30,585 nt of DNA from JAZDOT01 sp043798355 (GTDB lineage Bacteria; Patescibacteriota; Gracilibacteria; Peribacterales; Peribacteraceae). Below are positions 21,839 through 30,225 of the stretch, piece after piece. The notes under the pieces were generated by a model, which was not told where the DNA came from, searched no databases, and saw nothing but the letters and a program-made list of their open reading frames with translations. The stretch is taken from NCBI GenBank assembly GCA_043798355.1, contig JAZDOT010000007.1, positions 1 through 30,585 on the forward strand, in the 5' to 3' direction. How positions within the stretch are numbered: position 1 is the first letter of the stretch; each line of letters opens with the position of its first letter. The position numbers and the translations under genes were made by a program.

Positions 21839-22452
21839 GCTTTTTGGTTCGGAAGCGTTTCAATGGTCACAAAGACGGCGGAACCGTTGGCGCCGGGCAC
21901 AGGCCCCTTCACGGCAATCACTCCCTTCTCTTTATCGGTCATGATCACGGGGCGCTCCTTGATGGTGACGGTATCGGTGCCCATGTGCCCCTCCATGCGC
22001 TTGCCCTTATGAATGCGGCCCGGCTGGGTGCGCATGCCGATGGACCCCGGCTCGCGCTTGAAGTGCGATCCGTGCGAGGCCGGTCCGCCCGAGAAGTGAT
22101 GGCGCTTGATGGTTCCGGCAAACCCCTTTCCTTTACTAATTCCCATGATCGAAACGGTGCACGCCTCGGGCACGACTTCGACGGTAATCTTCTTCCCGGC
22201 CTCCAGTCCGGAAAGGGAATCCACCTTCCACTCCTTCTGCAGTGCATAGCGCACGTGCGCCTTCCCCTTTCTCGATGTCCAGTCACGCGCGCCGATGCCC
22301 AGAACCACCGCGTCGTACCCGTCGCGCTCCTTCGTCTTCACCCGCACGACGGTATTCGGTTCGACCGAGAGGTACGTCACGGGAACCGCCGCTCCGTCCG
22401 GAAGGAAAATGCGGGACATGCCGACTTTGCGTGCGATGAGGCCTGAAGGCAT
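21835..22452 (-). CDS. rplC: 50S ribosomal protein uL3
   Basis: The 205-residue early-assembly protein shows LIARKVGMSRIFLPDG, GISKGKGFAGTIKRHHFSGGPASHGSHFKREPGSIG (split by the loop), and RIHKGKRMEGHMGTDTVT. It is the first gene of the operon here; rpsJ, which usually precedes it, is absent. The leader of about 110 bases may hold regulatory structure, and ends CCTCCCGCACCT before the ATG with no Shine-Dalgarno motif. Confidence 0.97.
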   Translation of the reverse strand: MPSGLIARKVGMSRIFLPDGAAVPVTYLSVEPNTVVRVKTKERDGYDAVVLGIGARDWTSRKGKAHVRYALQKEWKVDSLSGLEAGKKITVEVVPEACTVSIMGISKGKGFAGTIKRHHFSGGPASHGSHFKREPGSIGMRTQPGRIHKGKRMEGHMGTDTVTIKERPVIMTDKEKGVIAVKGPVPGANGSAVFVTIETLPNQKA

Positions 22453-22557
22453 AGGTGCGGGAGGTTCATCTGGACCGCTTATTTACCCTGATGGGAAGGC
22501 GGTCTGGAACGTCGCGAACGTTGGATCGACTCTTGGAGAAGATCCGAAAGCGGGGGA

Positions 22558-22599
22558 AGTTTATTTAGAAGAATAGGAGACGTCAATGACATTCGTCAA
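22558..22599 (-). promoter_or_regulatory. Operon promoter region with repeated TTGACG
   Basis: On the minus strand TTGACG at 22594-22599 pairs with TATTCT at 22570-22575 (18-base spacer), and a second TTGACG at 22581-22586 pairs with TAAACT at 22558-22563 (17-base spacer). A third TGACG lies at 22605-22609. The AT-rich context and position before rplC support promoter function. Confidence 0.6.
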
Positions 22600-22616
22600 T
22601 AAATCGTCAGTAAATC

Positions 22617-22808
22617 TCAATTATCCTTTGGAGGTTCCGTTCCTGTCGCATCATCACTCCGAGGCGGAATAACACCGTACTTTCTCAGGGCTGCCTCAAT
22701 CTCCTCACGAACAATCTGCCTCAATCTCTCGTCAGCCAATCTGCGGGCAGCCGCTTCTCCATCGCAACGCGCTTCCGCGAGGTCTCCGAGCGTGATGTGG
22801 CGCCTCAC
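22617..22808 (-). CDS. Small hypothetical protein, 63 residues
   Basis: I do not recognise this protein. It is charged and helical (AARRLADERLRQIVREEIEAALRKYG) with a polar Pro/Asp-rich end. GTG 22808 is preferred, because AGGAGAG lies just upstream and an ATG at 22847 falls within the likely promoter. This would be the only gene in the window with a Shine-Dalgarno-like sequence. Its stop lies just upstream of the rplC promoter on the same strand. Confidence 0.5.
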   Translation of the reverse strand: MRRHITLGDLAEARCDGEAAARRLADERLRQIVREEIEAALRKYGVIPPRSDDATGTEPPKDN

Positions 22809-22848
22809 TCCTCTCCTCGAACCTCCAAGTCCCAAGGATTCAAACATA

Positions 22849-22878
22849 CGAATATGGTATGAGAATAGGTCATATCAA
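22849..22878 (-). promoter_or_regulatory. Putative promoter of the 63-residue gene
   Basis: Minus-strand TTGATA (22873-22878) is separated by 18 bases from TATTCG (22849-22854). The predicted transcript start would leave a leader of about 30 bases before GTG 22808. Confidence 0.35.
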
Positions 22879-22992
22879 GCAATCATGTCTGAAGCATTGA
22901 ACCTATCTTCGCATTCTCATTCAAGAAGACACGTACCACATAAAGGAGCGCTGCCCTTTCCCCTTCCTCTCTTCGCGTCTATTCTTTCTGCC

Positions 22993-24540
22993 ATGGATCC
23001 CTTCCGCCTCCAAAAAGCAGAGCAAATGCGCTCACAGGGAAAGAAGCCCTTCGCTTCCTCGTTTCAGAGGACTCATGTCTTGAACGAGGCGAAGCAATTG
23101 AAAGAATCTGAACCATGCGCAATCGCCGGGCGGGTGATGCTCATGAGAACAATGGGAAAAATGACATTCGCCACACTCCAGGACCACACGGGACGGATGC
23201 AAATCGCATTGAAGGAGGATGTGACCGGCAAAGAGTCGTACAAGGACGCACTCTCACTCATCGACCTCGGTGATTTCATCGGAGTGCACGGTCAGCGCTT
23301 CACGACGAAGAAGGGCGAACCGACAGTGATGGTGCAGTCGTGGACGATGCTTACGAAAGCGCTCCGCCAACCACCGGAAAAATGGCACGGCATCGCCGAC
23401 CGCGAAACGGCATACCGGCAACGGTACCTGGATACAATGAGTAACCCAGATGTCTTTGAGCGTTTTCTCTTCCGCTGCGCATTTCTCAAATCCCTTCGCC
23501 AATTCTACTGGTCACGGGGATTTTTGGAAGTGGAGATCCCTGTCCTTGTCAACGCCGCTTCCGGCGCGCTCGCCACTCCGTTCCAGACGCACCATAGCGC
23601 CCTCGACCTCGATGTATTCTTACGTATCGCTCTGGAAACACACCAGAAGGAATGTCTCGTCGGCGGATTCGACCGGACATTCTCCATTGGACCTGTTTTC
23701 CGCAACGAAGGCATGGATCCCAGCCACCTGCAGGAATTTACCATGTGCGAGCACTATGCCGCCTATTGGGACTATCAAGACAACATGCGCTTCACGGAGG
23801 AAATGCTGCAAACGATTCTCCGTGAGACGCGCGGCACGACGCAGGTGAAGATTCCGAACCGCTCGGGCACGCTCGTGGAAGTGGACTTCAAAGGATCGTG
23901 GCCCCGGACCCCCATGCGGGAGATCATCAGGAAAGATTGCGGCATCGATTACGAAGACTGCCCAACCGCGGAAACACTCCGCAAAGCCATCAAGGTGAAA
24001 AAGATCTCTCTCGACTTGGACATCGATTCGCTTGGCCGCGGGACACTCATCGACCAACTCTACAAGAAAGTGAGTCGTCCAAAAATCATCGCGCCGACCT
24101 TCATCACAGAGCACCCGATCGATCTCTCGCCTCTCGCACGAAGGAACGATGAAAATCCTTCGATTACCGACCGTTTTCAATTGGTCATCGGCGGCTGGGA
24201 GATCGTGAATGCGTATTCCGAACTCGTGGACCCCGAAGATCAGGCTTCTCGCTTCGCAGCTCAATCCGGCGCCAGGGAATCGGGGGACGGAGAGGCGCAC
24301 TGTAAAGACGACGAGTTCGTGACCGCCCTTGAGTACGGCTGCCCGCCATGCTCGGGTTGGGGGATGGGTGTGGATCGGATCGTGGCATTGCTGACATGTC
24401 AGAGAAATCTCAAGGACGTAGTCCTCTTCCCTCTGATGCACCCAACACACTTCTCCGCATCCGTAGAGCCAGTGAAAATATCTATTCATATTCCGGAAGT
24501 AAAAGCTGAAGGAATCCACGCAAAAATTCCCCCTCTATAA
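22993..24540 (+). CDS. lysS: Lysyl-tRNA synthetase, class II
   Basis: The 515-residue enzyme charges tRNA-Lys. It has the OB-fold anticodon domain (about 40-120, RTMGKMTFATLQDHTGRMQ), motif 1 region RSRGFLEVEIPVL-like (WSRGFLEVEIPVL), GGFDRTFSIGPVFRNEGMD then LQEFT as motif 2 (about 225-250), and GWGMGVDRIVALL as motif 3. The usual HNPEFT is HLQEFT, and RIAPELYLK is RIALETHQK. After FPLMHP about 30 extra residues follow, where LysRS normally stops within a few. ATG 22993 fits family length, although the frame is open back to 22792. Confidence 0.94.
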   Translation: MDPFRLQKAEQMRSQGKKPFASSFQRTHVLNEAKQLKESEPCAIAGRVMLMRTMGKMTFATLQDHTGRMQIALKEDVTGKESYKDALSLIDLGDFIGVHGQRFTTKKGEPTVMVQSWTMLTKALRQPPEKWHGIADRETAYRQRYLDTMSNPDVFERFLFRCAFLKSLRQFYWSRGFLEVEIPVLVNAASGALATPFQTHHSALDLDVFLRIALETHQKECLVGGFDRTFSIGPVFRNEGMDPSHLQEFTMCEHYAAYWDYQDNMRFTEEMLQTILRETRGTTQVKIPNRSGTLVEVDFKGSWPRTPMREIIRKDCGIDYEDCPTAETLRKAIKVKKISLDLDIDSLGRGTLIDQLYKKVSRPKIIAPTFITEHPIDLSPLARRNDENPSITDRFQLVIGGWEIVNAYSELVDPEDQASRFAAQSGARESGDGEAHCKDDEFVTALEYGCPPCSGWGMGVDRIVALLTCQRNLKDVVLFPLMHPTHFSASVEPVKISIHIPEVKAEGIHAKIPPL

Positions 24541-24610
24541 TTTTTCATTTTGCATTTTTAATTTTTCATTCCCATTCTGAACCTTAACCTTAGCCTTAAC
24601 CTTACCCCAA
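24541..24610 (+). repeat. TTTTTCAT heptads and CCTTAA hexamers before the HD gene
   Basis: TTTTTCAT-type units (24541-24570) resemble the rpsS leader. CCTTAA, CCTTAG, CCTTAA, CCTTAC (24582-24605) form a hexamer tract related to the CCCTAA tracts, ending ten bases before the start codon and in the same orientation relative to the gene. Confidence 0.8.
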
Positions 24611-24615
24611 TCCCT

Positions 24616-25233
24616 ATGGCAAATCCCCTCCTCCAACACGCGGAATACGGCCATCTCCTCCCCGCCGCCCACGGGCTGCTCGCGGCCCACGCCGACAAGA
24701 CGCGTGCGCATCTGCTCGCGACCGGCGCAGCCATGGCGGCCCTCGCTCTGCGCTTCGGCGGCCACCCGGACACATGGCGCGTCGCCGGCATGCTCCACGA
24801 CCTCGACTGGGACCACCTCGAGAAGGATGCTGAAGCACACTGCGGAGAGACTCTCGAAGAAATTCTAAAGCCACTTGCTGCTCCCGCGGAGCTTCTCGCT
24901 GACATTCGCGCGCACTATCAGGAAAAGTACGGTTCGGCGCACCCGCTCGAAAGCATGCTCCGGAAATGTCTCTTTGCCGTCGACGAGCTCACGGGATTCA
25001 TCATCGCCGTCGCACTCGTGCGGCCCAGTAAAAAATTGGGGGATGTCGAAGTGAAAAGTGTTGCGAAGAAACTCAAAGAGAAGAGCTTCGCCGCGCAGGT
25101 GAACCGGGAACAAATTCTCCAGTGCGAACCGCTGCTTGGCATCCCTCTGGACGAATTCATCGCCCTCGCGCTGCAGGCCATGCAGGGGGAAGCGGGTGTC
25201 ATTGAAAAGGCGTACGGAGTTCCATCTCTGTGA
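24616..25233 (+). CDS. HD-superfamily hydrolase (COG2316-like)
   Basis: The 205-residue protein has an HD metal-dependent phosphohydrolase pattern: H32 (AHLLATG), H61-D62 (LHDLDWD) and D123 (VDELTGF). The stretch FAVDELTGFIIAVALVRPS, then DVEVKSVAKKLKEKSFAAQVNRE, is characteristic of the uncharacterised COG2316 family. Substrate is unknown; nucleotide or phosphomonoester hydrolysis is only inferred. No membrane segment is seen. It follows lysS by 75 repeat-filled bases. Confidence 0.88.
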   Translation: MANPLLQHAEYGHLLPAAHGLLAAHADKTRAHLLATGAAMAALALRFGGHPDTWRVAGMLHDLDWDHLEKDAEAHCGETLEEILKPLAAPAELLADIRAHYQEKYGSAHPLESMLRKCLFAVDELTGFIIAVALVRPSKKLGDVEVKSVAKKLKEKSFAAQVNREQILQCEPLLGIPLDEFIALALQAMQGEAGVIEKAYGVPSL

Positions 25234-25285
25234 TCCATTCAGAAATCGGAGTACGCTGCCTGTTGACCTCCCTTCTCCTCTCCAC

Positions 25286-27385
25286 ATGAAACCGGTCTCA
25301 AGAACCAGTCACAAGACCACGCGCACGAACAGCGTCGTTCTCCTTCTCCTCATCGTACTGTTCGTCACCCTCTTCAGCGTACTCTCGCTCAAGCGGCACG
25401 CTGCCCCCCTCTTCTTTGGCTCTCTCACCGATATCGGAAGAACCAAGGAGGACAGGGAAATCCTCGACGTCTCCTTCGACGACGGCACCGTATCCCACAC
25501 GCTGGCAGCGGACTCCGTCGCTTTCGTCGTCACACCGGATGATCCGAGCATCTCTCACGGCGCCCCCTTGAGTGCCGTCTTCGGTCCAAACGATTCCTCC
25601 ATCCTCGGCTACAAGTACACCACCCGTGCGGCAGCCATCGAGAATGAGGGGAAGCCTCTCTTCAGAGATCGTTTCCCGGGGGAATTCTTCGGATCGGAAG
25701 ATCAGCGCGCGGCCTTCGCCGGGTTCGCCGAGAAGAATGGCATCGTCATCCATCCGCTCGATGAAGTCACTCTCGAGAGCAGCGCCCGCTACTTCATCAG
25801 AACATTCGGCACTCCGGTTGCAATGACGGTGCGGGGGGTTGCTTGGTGCGGGAACCATACCCTCGATCAAGACGAAGACTGCGAGCGTGGCGTTGCTCAA
25901 CTCGTCAATCCCTGCACGTCCGGCGCAAAGTGCGATCTGGATACCTGTCAGTGCCCCATGGCTCCGGGCGCATCTTCTTCGAGTGCCGCTCTCTCTCAGT
26001 GCAACGATGGAATCGACAACGACAACGACGGCTTTGCCGATCTCCTCTCCCTCCGGCAGAATGACGGACCTCTTGCTCCGGAGATTGCACAGACTATCTT
26101 CCTGACATCGGAGCCTGCCCATCTGGTCTATGGGCAAAAGCTGGTCCCCGTTGACGCGCCTCCAACGAAGAACCTGACGCAGGTACTGACCGCGTACGAC
26201 GCCGAAAACGGGGCAAAGATCGCTGAAACGTCAACGTGGACAGGAATCGGATCGCAGGTGTGGGGCACCGTATGGCTGGAACTGGAACTGAACCGCATCA
26301 ACAATGTCGTTGACAATTCGTACGCATCATTCGGGAAAATCACTGGAGCCGTTGCCGATCCCTCCGGTGAGGCCGTGTACGCAGTCGTGACGCATCGTGT
26401 GCTGCATCCGACGTTGAAGTTCAAAGGCTCCAAAATGCCCATGGCCGTCGGACGGTTGGTGAAATTCAACCGCACAATGTCGCAGGTGCTCGCGTCCATC
26501 GACCTCGCTCCTGATGCGTCGTGGGAGCAGCTGGAGCTCGGTAAGCCGCTCCTCACCGAGGATGGACGGCATCTCGTCGTCTCGGTCGGCATTCCGTCGG
26601 GTCAGTTGACGACCACATGCGACCCTGTCTGGGGAGGATGCGACTACTTCGACCCGCAACCCCGCGGCCGGCTTGTGACGATTGATCTCTCGACGTTCAC
26701 CATTGTCGATCGCAAGAACTTGCCGACTCCTCGTTCCCTCGTTGGTCTTGCGGGAAATACGGCTGTCTTCTCGCTCAACACCGGCGCGTTCCAGTTCGGC
26801 TCGCTCCTCGGAACTGGCAACGGAACAGTCATCATCCAGAGGAATCTGACGACACAGAATGAGCAATCACTGACGGTGCCCGGCATAATGAGATCCCCGA
26901 CGTTCCTCTTGGAGGGAAATACGCTCATCGTCGCCGGCCTGGGGTCACCGCAAAACCAGTGTGGAAGGACGGAGGCAGCGGGGAGAATACTGCGGCTCGA
27001 TCTCACAACCATGACGGTGCTCGGGGCCATGGAGATACCGCACGTTGCACAATTCCGGGCATTGGCATTTCTTCCTTCAGGCAACATCGTCGGAGACATA
27101 TATCAGTACCCCGCCACATGCGATGAAGCCAACGATCATCCGACAGGTCTGTGGACAGTGTCTTCGGCGGCGATCATCGGTGACAGGATCGCGACGATGC
27201 GCGGCAAGAGTTCCGGTGGGCTGTACATGTATGACGGTGATGCCGCGTTCCTGCCTGTCGATGACTCCTTTCAAATCCTGTACGGGTATCCCCCCTTGAA
27301 GATCGTTCACCCATTCCTTCCGACGGTGACGATGTGGGATGTCGTGTCCGACGCGCAATGCCGGAGTTCGTTGGACAATGAATGA
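25286..27385 (+). CDS. Membrane-anchored surface protein A
   Basis: The 699-residue protein starts at ATG 25286 with a basic end and one hydrophobic anchor (about 16-36, VVLLLLIVLFVTLFSVLSL). Residues about 55-190 form a module nearly identical to the downstream paralog (DVSFDDGT, PDDPSISHGAPLS, FRDRFPGEFFGS). A Cys-rich unit (WCGNHTLDQDEDC...CQCP) then a Ser linker and a Ca-binding-like CNDGIDNDNDG motif follow. The remainder (about 260-680) looks like a beta-propeller of YVTN type (RLVKFNRTMSQVLASIDL, RLVTIDLSTFTIV). Function unknown; likely extracytoplasmic. Confidence 0.85.
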   Translation: MKPVSRTSHKTTRTNSVVLLLLIVLFVTLFSVLSLKRHAAPLFFGSLTDIGRTKEDREILDVSFDDGTVSHTLAADSVAFVVTPDDPSISHGAPLSAVFGPNDSSILGYKYTTRAAAIENEGKPLFRDRFPGEFFGSEDQRAAFAGFAEKNGIVIHPLDEVTLESSARYFIRTFGTPVAMTVRGVAWCGNHTLDQDEDCERGVAQLVNPCTSGAKCDLDTCQCPMAPGASSSSAALSQCNDGIDNDNDGFADLLSLRQNDGPLAPEIAQTIFLTSEPAHLVYGQKLVPVDAPPTKNLTQVLTAYDAENGAKIAETSTWTGIGSQVWGTVWLELELNRINNVVDNSYASFGKITGAVADPSGEAVYAVVTHRVLHPTLKFKGSKMPMAVGRLVKFNRTMSQVLASIDLAPDASWEQLELGKPLLTEDGRHLVVSVGIPSGQLTTTCDPVWGGCDYFDPQPRGRLVTIDLSTFTIVDRKNLPTPRSLVGLAGNTAVFSLNTGAFQFGSLLGTGNGTVIIQRNLTTQNEQSLTVPGIMRSPTFLLEGNTLIVAGLGSPQNQCGRTEAAGRILRLDLTTMTVLGAMEIPHVAQFRALAFLPSGNIVGDIYQYPATCDEANDHPTGLWTVSSAAIIGDRIATMRGKSSGGLYMYDGDAAFLPVDDSFQILYGYPPLKIVHPFLPTVTMWDVVSDAQCRSSLDNE

Positions 27386-27476
27386 TATGAAATCTAGAGA
27401 TATGTCTCGTCCCGCGGAACCGTGATATGTCTTGAAAGTACACGGTGTATGATGCCGAAGTTCTTCTCCATTGCTC
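27386..27476 (+). promoter_or_regulatory. Gap between paralogs with weak promoter-like box
   Basis: TATGAT at 27448-27453 could be a -10 box, but no good -35 lies 16-18 bases upstream (TTGAAA is only 10 away). Separate transcription of the second paralog is possible, not shown. Confidence 0.25.
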
Positions 27477-29495
27477 ATGCACGTCCGACTCAACATCGTC
27501 ATCGCATTGATCGGAGGTACGCTCTTCGCGCTCCTCTTCGGCGTGCTCTCGTACAGGGCGCACACGATCCCTCCCCTGGTACTCCGCGGTTCCCTCACGA
27601 AGATGGGCACCACCCTGGACAATAAGACCCTCCTCGACGTCTCCTTCGACGACGGAACCGCGTCCCACACGCTGGCAGCGGACTCCGCCGCCTTCGTCGT
27701 CACACCGGATGATCCGAGTATCTCTCACGGCGCCCCCTTAAGCGTCGCTTTCGATCCAAACGATTCCTCCATCCTCGGCTACCAGTACACCACCCGTGCG
27801 GCGGCAATCGAAAATGAGGGGAAGGCTCTCTTCAGAGATCGTTTTCCGGGGGAATTCTTCGGATCGCCGGATCAGCAGACGGCATTCGCCGGGTTCGCCG
27901 CGGAGAATGGCATCGTCATTCATCCACTCGACGAAGTCACCCTCGAGAGGAACGCCCGCTACTTCATCCGGACTTTCGGCGCTCCGGTCGAAATGACTGT
28001 ACGGGGGCTTGCGTGGTGCGGGGATGGCACGGTGCAAGGAACGGAAGCGTGCAGTGCCTCTTCTTCCAGTTCCTCTGTCTTCTCCTCTTCCAGCACATCT
28101 TCTTCTTCGCATGCCGCTCTCCCGCAGTGCAGTGACGGCATCGACAACGACGGCGATGGAGGCATCGACATGCCGGAGAACATGACGCTGAAATCACCTG
28201 CAGGATCCGCTGCGTTCGATGTCAGGATTGATGCAATATCGACCATTCCGTTCCTCGGCTTCAACGATGGCCGGTACTTCTTCTACACGCGCGCAAACCC
28301 GGGTTTCATCACCACGTTCAATACGCTGACCGATAGAGTGGAGAGTACGGTCACCGTGGAACCGACTGGCGACGATACCTCCGGATGGAATTTCCTCAAG
28401 ATCGCACGACACGGCGACGATGCGTACGTCGTGCAGCAGTATGATAATTTCGATCCGAACGGCGTTGTGGGACTCTGGAAGGTGACGCTCGCAGGACCGA
28501 CGCCGACCGTGCAATCCACCGCCCTTTCGGGAGCGCTGATCCGACGCGTCGAATCCCGACCGCACGTAACGGCGGATGGACGATGGCTCATCCTGGTAGG
28601 TGCCAGTGATCCGAACGGCACCAAGACCCGCATCCTCAAAATCGACACATCCAACCTCGCAGTACTTGAGAGCATTGAGGTGCCTGCCAGCCAGGTGTTC
28701 GTCGATGAGTCCCGCGGCGCAATCTTCGCGCTGGAAACAGCTGCATCGTGTCATTTCGGCGAACTGGGATGCACGTACGAGGCCCGGAGGATTCCCCTCG
28801 ACTCCTTCAGCGTCGACCGCGTATCCGCCCATCTGCGTTGCCCGGAGAATGTGGCTGTCTTCGATGAAGAAGCCGGCATGATTTTCTACAGCGCATGGGG
28901 GATGAATAACTCAAGAAAGGTGACGTATGTTATGGGCTTCAATGTAACCTCATTCACCGGCGGGGGACTCCAGCTCATCCCCGACGGCATCCGGATCGGC
29001 GGACAGTTATACACCTCTGTCGCCGTCGGTCCCCTGCCGCCGGACACCACGAACCGTCGGGTATTCTTCGGAGGAAAGTACGTCGACGAGCTTCTCGGTA
29101 CTTCCGTCGATACGCTCACGTTCTTCGCAATCGACTATTCCCACGGCGGTCTCTCGCTGCTGCACACGCAGGACACGTCGCTTGAGTCCCTTCCTTACGA
29201 TGCGTTCGATGCCCTGACGGATACGGCATTCGACCCGGAGAGAGCGACGCTATACTCGTCGGATCTCTACCAGTACCCCTACAACAGCGTGCGCAGCGTG
29301 AACCTGATGACGGGACGCACGGCCTCCGGATCCGTCGCGCGCGCAGGACTCTTCCTCCGCACCGCCCCGACAACGGACATCACGTTGGTCCCTGCCGAAC
29401 GACGCGGCGGTGGCGACCATTTGCACCTCTTCGGCCCGCCGGCGGTCTTCAGCCGCGGAGACCTGCAATGCACGAGTCTGGAGGGGGAAGAGTGA
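27477..29495 (+). CDS. Membrane-anchored surface protein B, paralog of A
   Basis: The 672-residue protein starts at ATG 27477 (a TTG two codons earlier is less likely), with a hydrophobic anchor at about 6-26. The N-terminal module (about 40-180) closely matches protein A in DNA and protein. The Cys-rich unit is cut short and replaced by a Ser linker (SSSSSSVFSSSSTSSSS), followed by CSDGIDNDGDG. The propeller-like C-terminal part is clearly diverged from A (KTRILKIDTSNLAVLESIEV). Likely surface exposed. Confidence 0.85.
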   Translation: MHVRLNIVIALIGGTLFALLFGVLSYRAHTIPPLVLRGSLTKMGTTLDNKTLLDVSFDDGTASHTLAADSAAFVVTPDDPSISHGAPLSVAFDPNDSSILGYQYTTRAAAIENEGKALFRDRFPGEFFGSPDQQTAFAGFAAENGIVIHPLDEVTLERNARYFIRTFGAPVEMTVRGLAWCGDGTVQGTEACSASSSSSSVFSSSSTSSSSHAALPQCSDGIDNDGDGGIDMPENMTLKSPAGSAAFDVRIDAISTIPFLGFNDGRYFFYTRANPGFITTFNTLTDRVESTVTVEPTGDDTSGWNFLKIARHGDDAYVVQQYDNFDPNGVVGLWKVTLAGPTPTVQSTALSGALIRRVESRPHVTADGRWLILVGASDPNGTKTRILKIDTSNLAVLESIEVPASQVFVDESRGAIFALETAASCHFGELGCTYEARRIPLDSFSVDRVSAHLRCPENVAVFDEEAGMIFYSAWGMNNSRKVTYVMGFNVTSFTGGGLQLIPDGIRIGGQLYTSVAVGPLPPDTTNRRVFFGGKYVDELLGTSVDTLTFFAIDYSHGGLSLLHTQDTSLESLPYDAFDALTDTAFDPERATLYSSDLYQYPYNSVRSVNLMTGRTASGSVARAGLFLRTAPTTDITLVPAERRGGGDHLHLFGPPAVFSRGDLQCTSLEGEE

Positions 29496-29499
29496 GCCC

Positions 29500-29664
29500 T
29501 GGCTGCGCCGCGTGCACAATCTGTTGTCCTTGTAACCGCAGACGGGCGATCTCATCCGGGTGTGTTGCTGAGCCGACGGTCTGCACAACCTTGTATCCCT
29601 TTGTCTTGTCGATGATTTGCACGCTCACTGATCCGCTGGCGTTGCGCTTCTTGCGTACGAACAT
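29500..29664 (-). pseudogene. N-terminal remnant of an IS1634/IS4-type transposase
   Basis: The frame from ATG 29664 reads MFVRKKRNASGSVSVQIIDK, then KVVQTVGSATHPDEIARL, the familiar start of IS1634-like transposases. Homology stops after about 50 codons and the frame runs into the antisense of surface protein B. Nothing of the DDE catalytic domain is present. Upstream sequence GTGTGGGACACC near 29679 may be part of the element end. Confidence 0.7.
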
Positions 29665-29727
29665 GACCGGATTTTAGTGTGGGACACCAATTTTCAAAAT
29701 CAGGTGGCTTACAGAAGCCAAGAATGA

Positions 29728-30213
29728 AATGCGCTAGAGGTTGGTGCGGAAGTCAGGAGACCCGTACGCGCAATCGAGGTCGCCGCACTGGACACGAACA
29801 CCTTCGAGAAGAAGACGGTACTGCACCTGGATAAGGACAACACCCCATTGAACGGACAAATCTTCAGCACCAGTGATCTCTTCAGGGCGGTATCAGATGG
29901 TTCTCTCCGGCGTTTGATCCTGCGCTTCGCGGATCAGTATATCGCTATTGACCTCTCCAATCCCCTCTCCGCCCATTCCATCACCGACCAGAACGCGTCC
30001 ACTCCCGAGTGCTCGTACTGTCCTGTCGAAGGAAGGCTCTCGTTCAGAGAGAACGGGACATCCTCCCGCTATCGCACAGTGGATATTTCCACGTACGAAG
30101 CGTGGTCCTCCGTGGACGCTCTGCGGGGACAGTGGTACATGATCCCAACACCTCCGCACTCCTCTTGGCCGTGCGCACGGAGAGCTCCGACGAGAAACTT
30201 TTCGCTGCAGTGA
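29728..30213 (+). pseudogene. Frameshifted fragment of a surface/propeller protein
   Basis: The frame from about 29728 has no credible start; it reads AIEVAALDTNTFEKKTVLHL, then LRRLILRFADQYIAIDLS and YEAWSSVDALRG. Near 30120-30140 sense continues in another frame as HDPNTSALLLAVRTESSDEK, then LFAAVSG. A one-base-class frameshift and loss of the 5' part explain both. It follows the transposase remnant, so it is probably a decayed relative of the surface proteins upstream. Confidence 0.6.
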
Positions 30214-30225
30214 GCGGAAGAATCG

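Noticed and set aside
22792..22992. N-terminal extension of lysS
   Set aside because: It is Ser/His/Pro-rich, unlike LysRS, and overlaps the opposite small gene and its promoter.
23620..24519. Minus-strand frame of 299 codons opposite lysS
   Set aside because: It is antisense to a well-supported synthetase and matches no known family.
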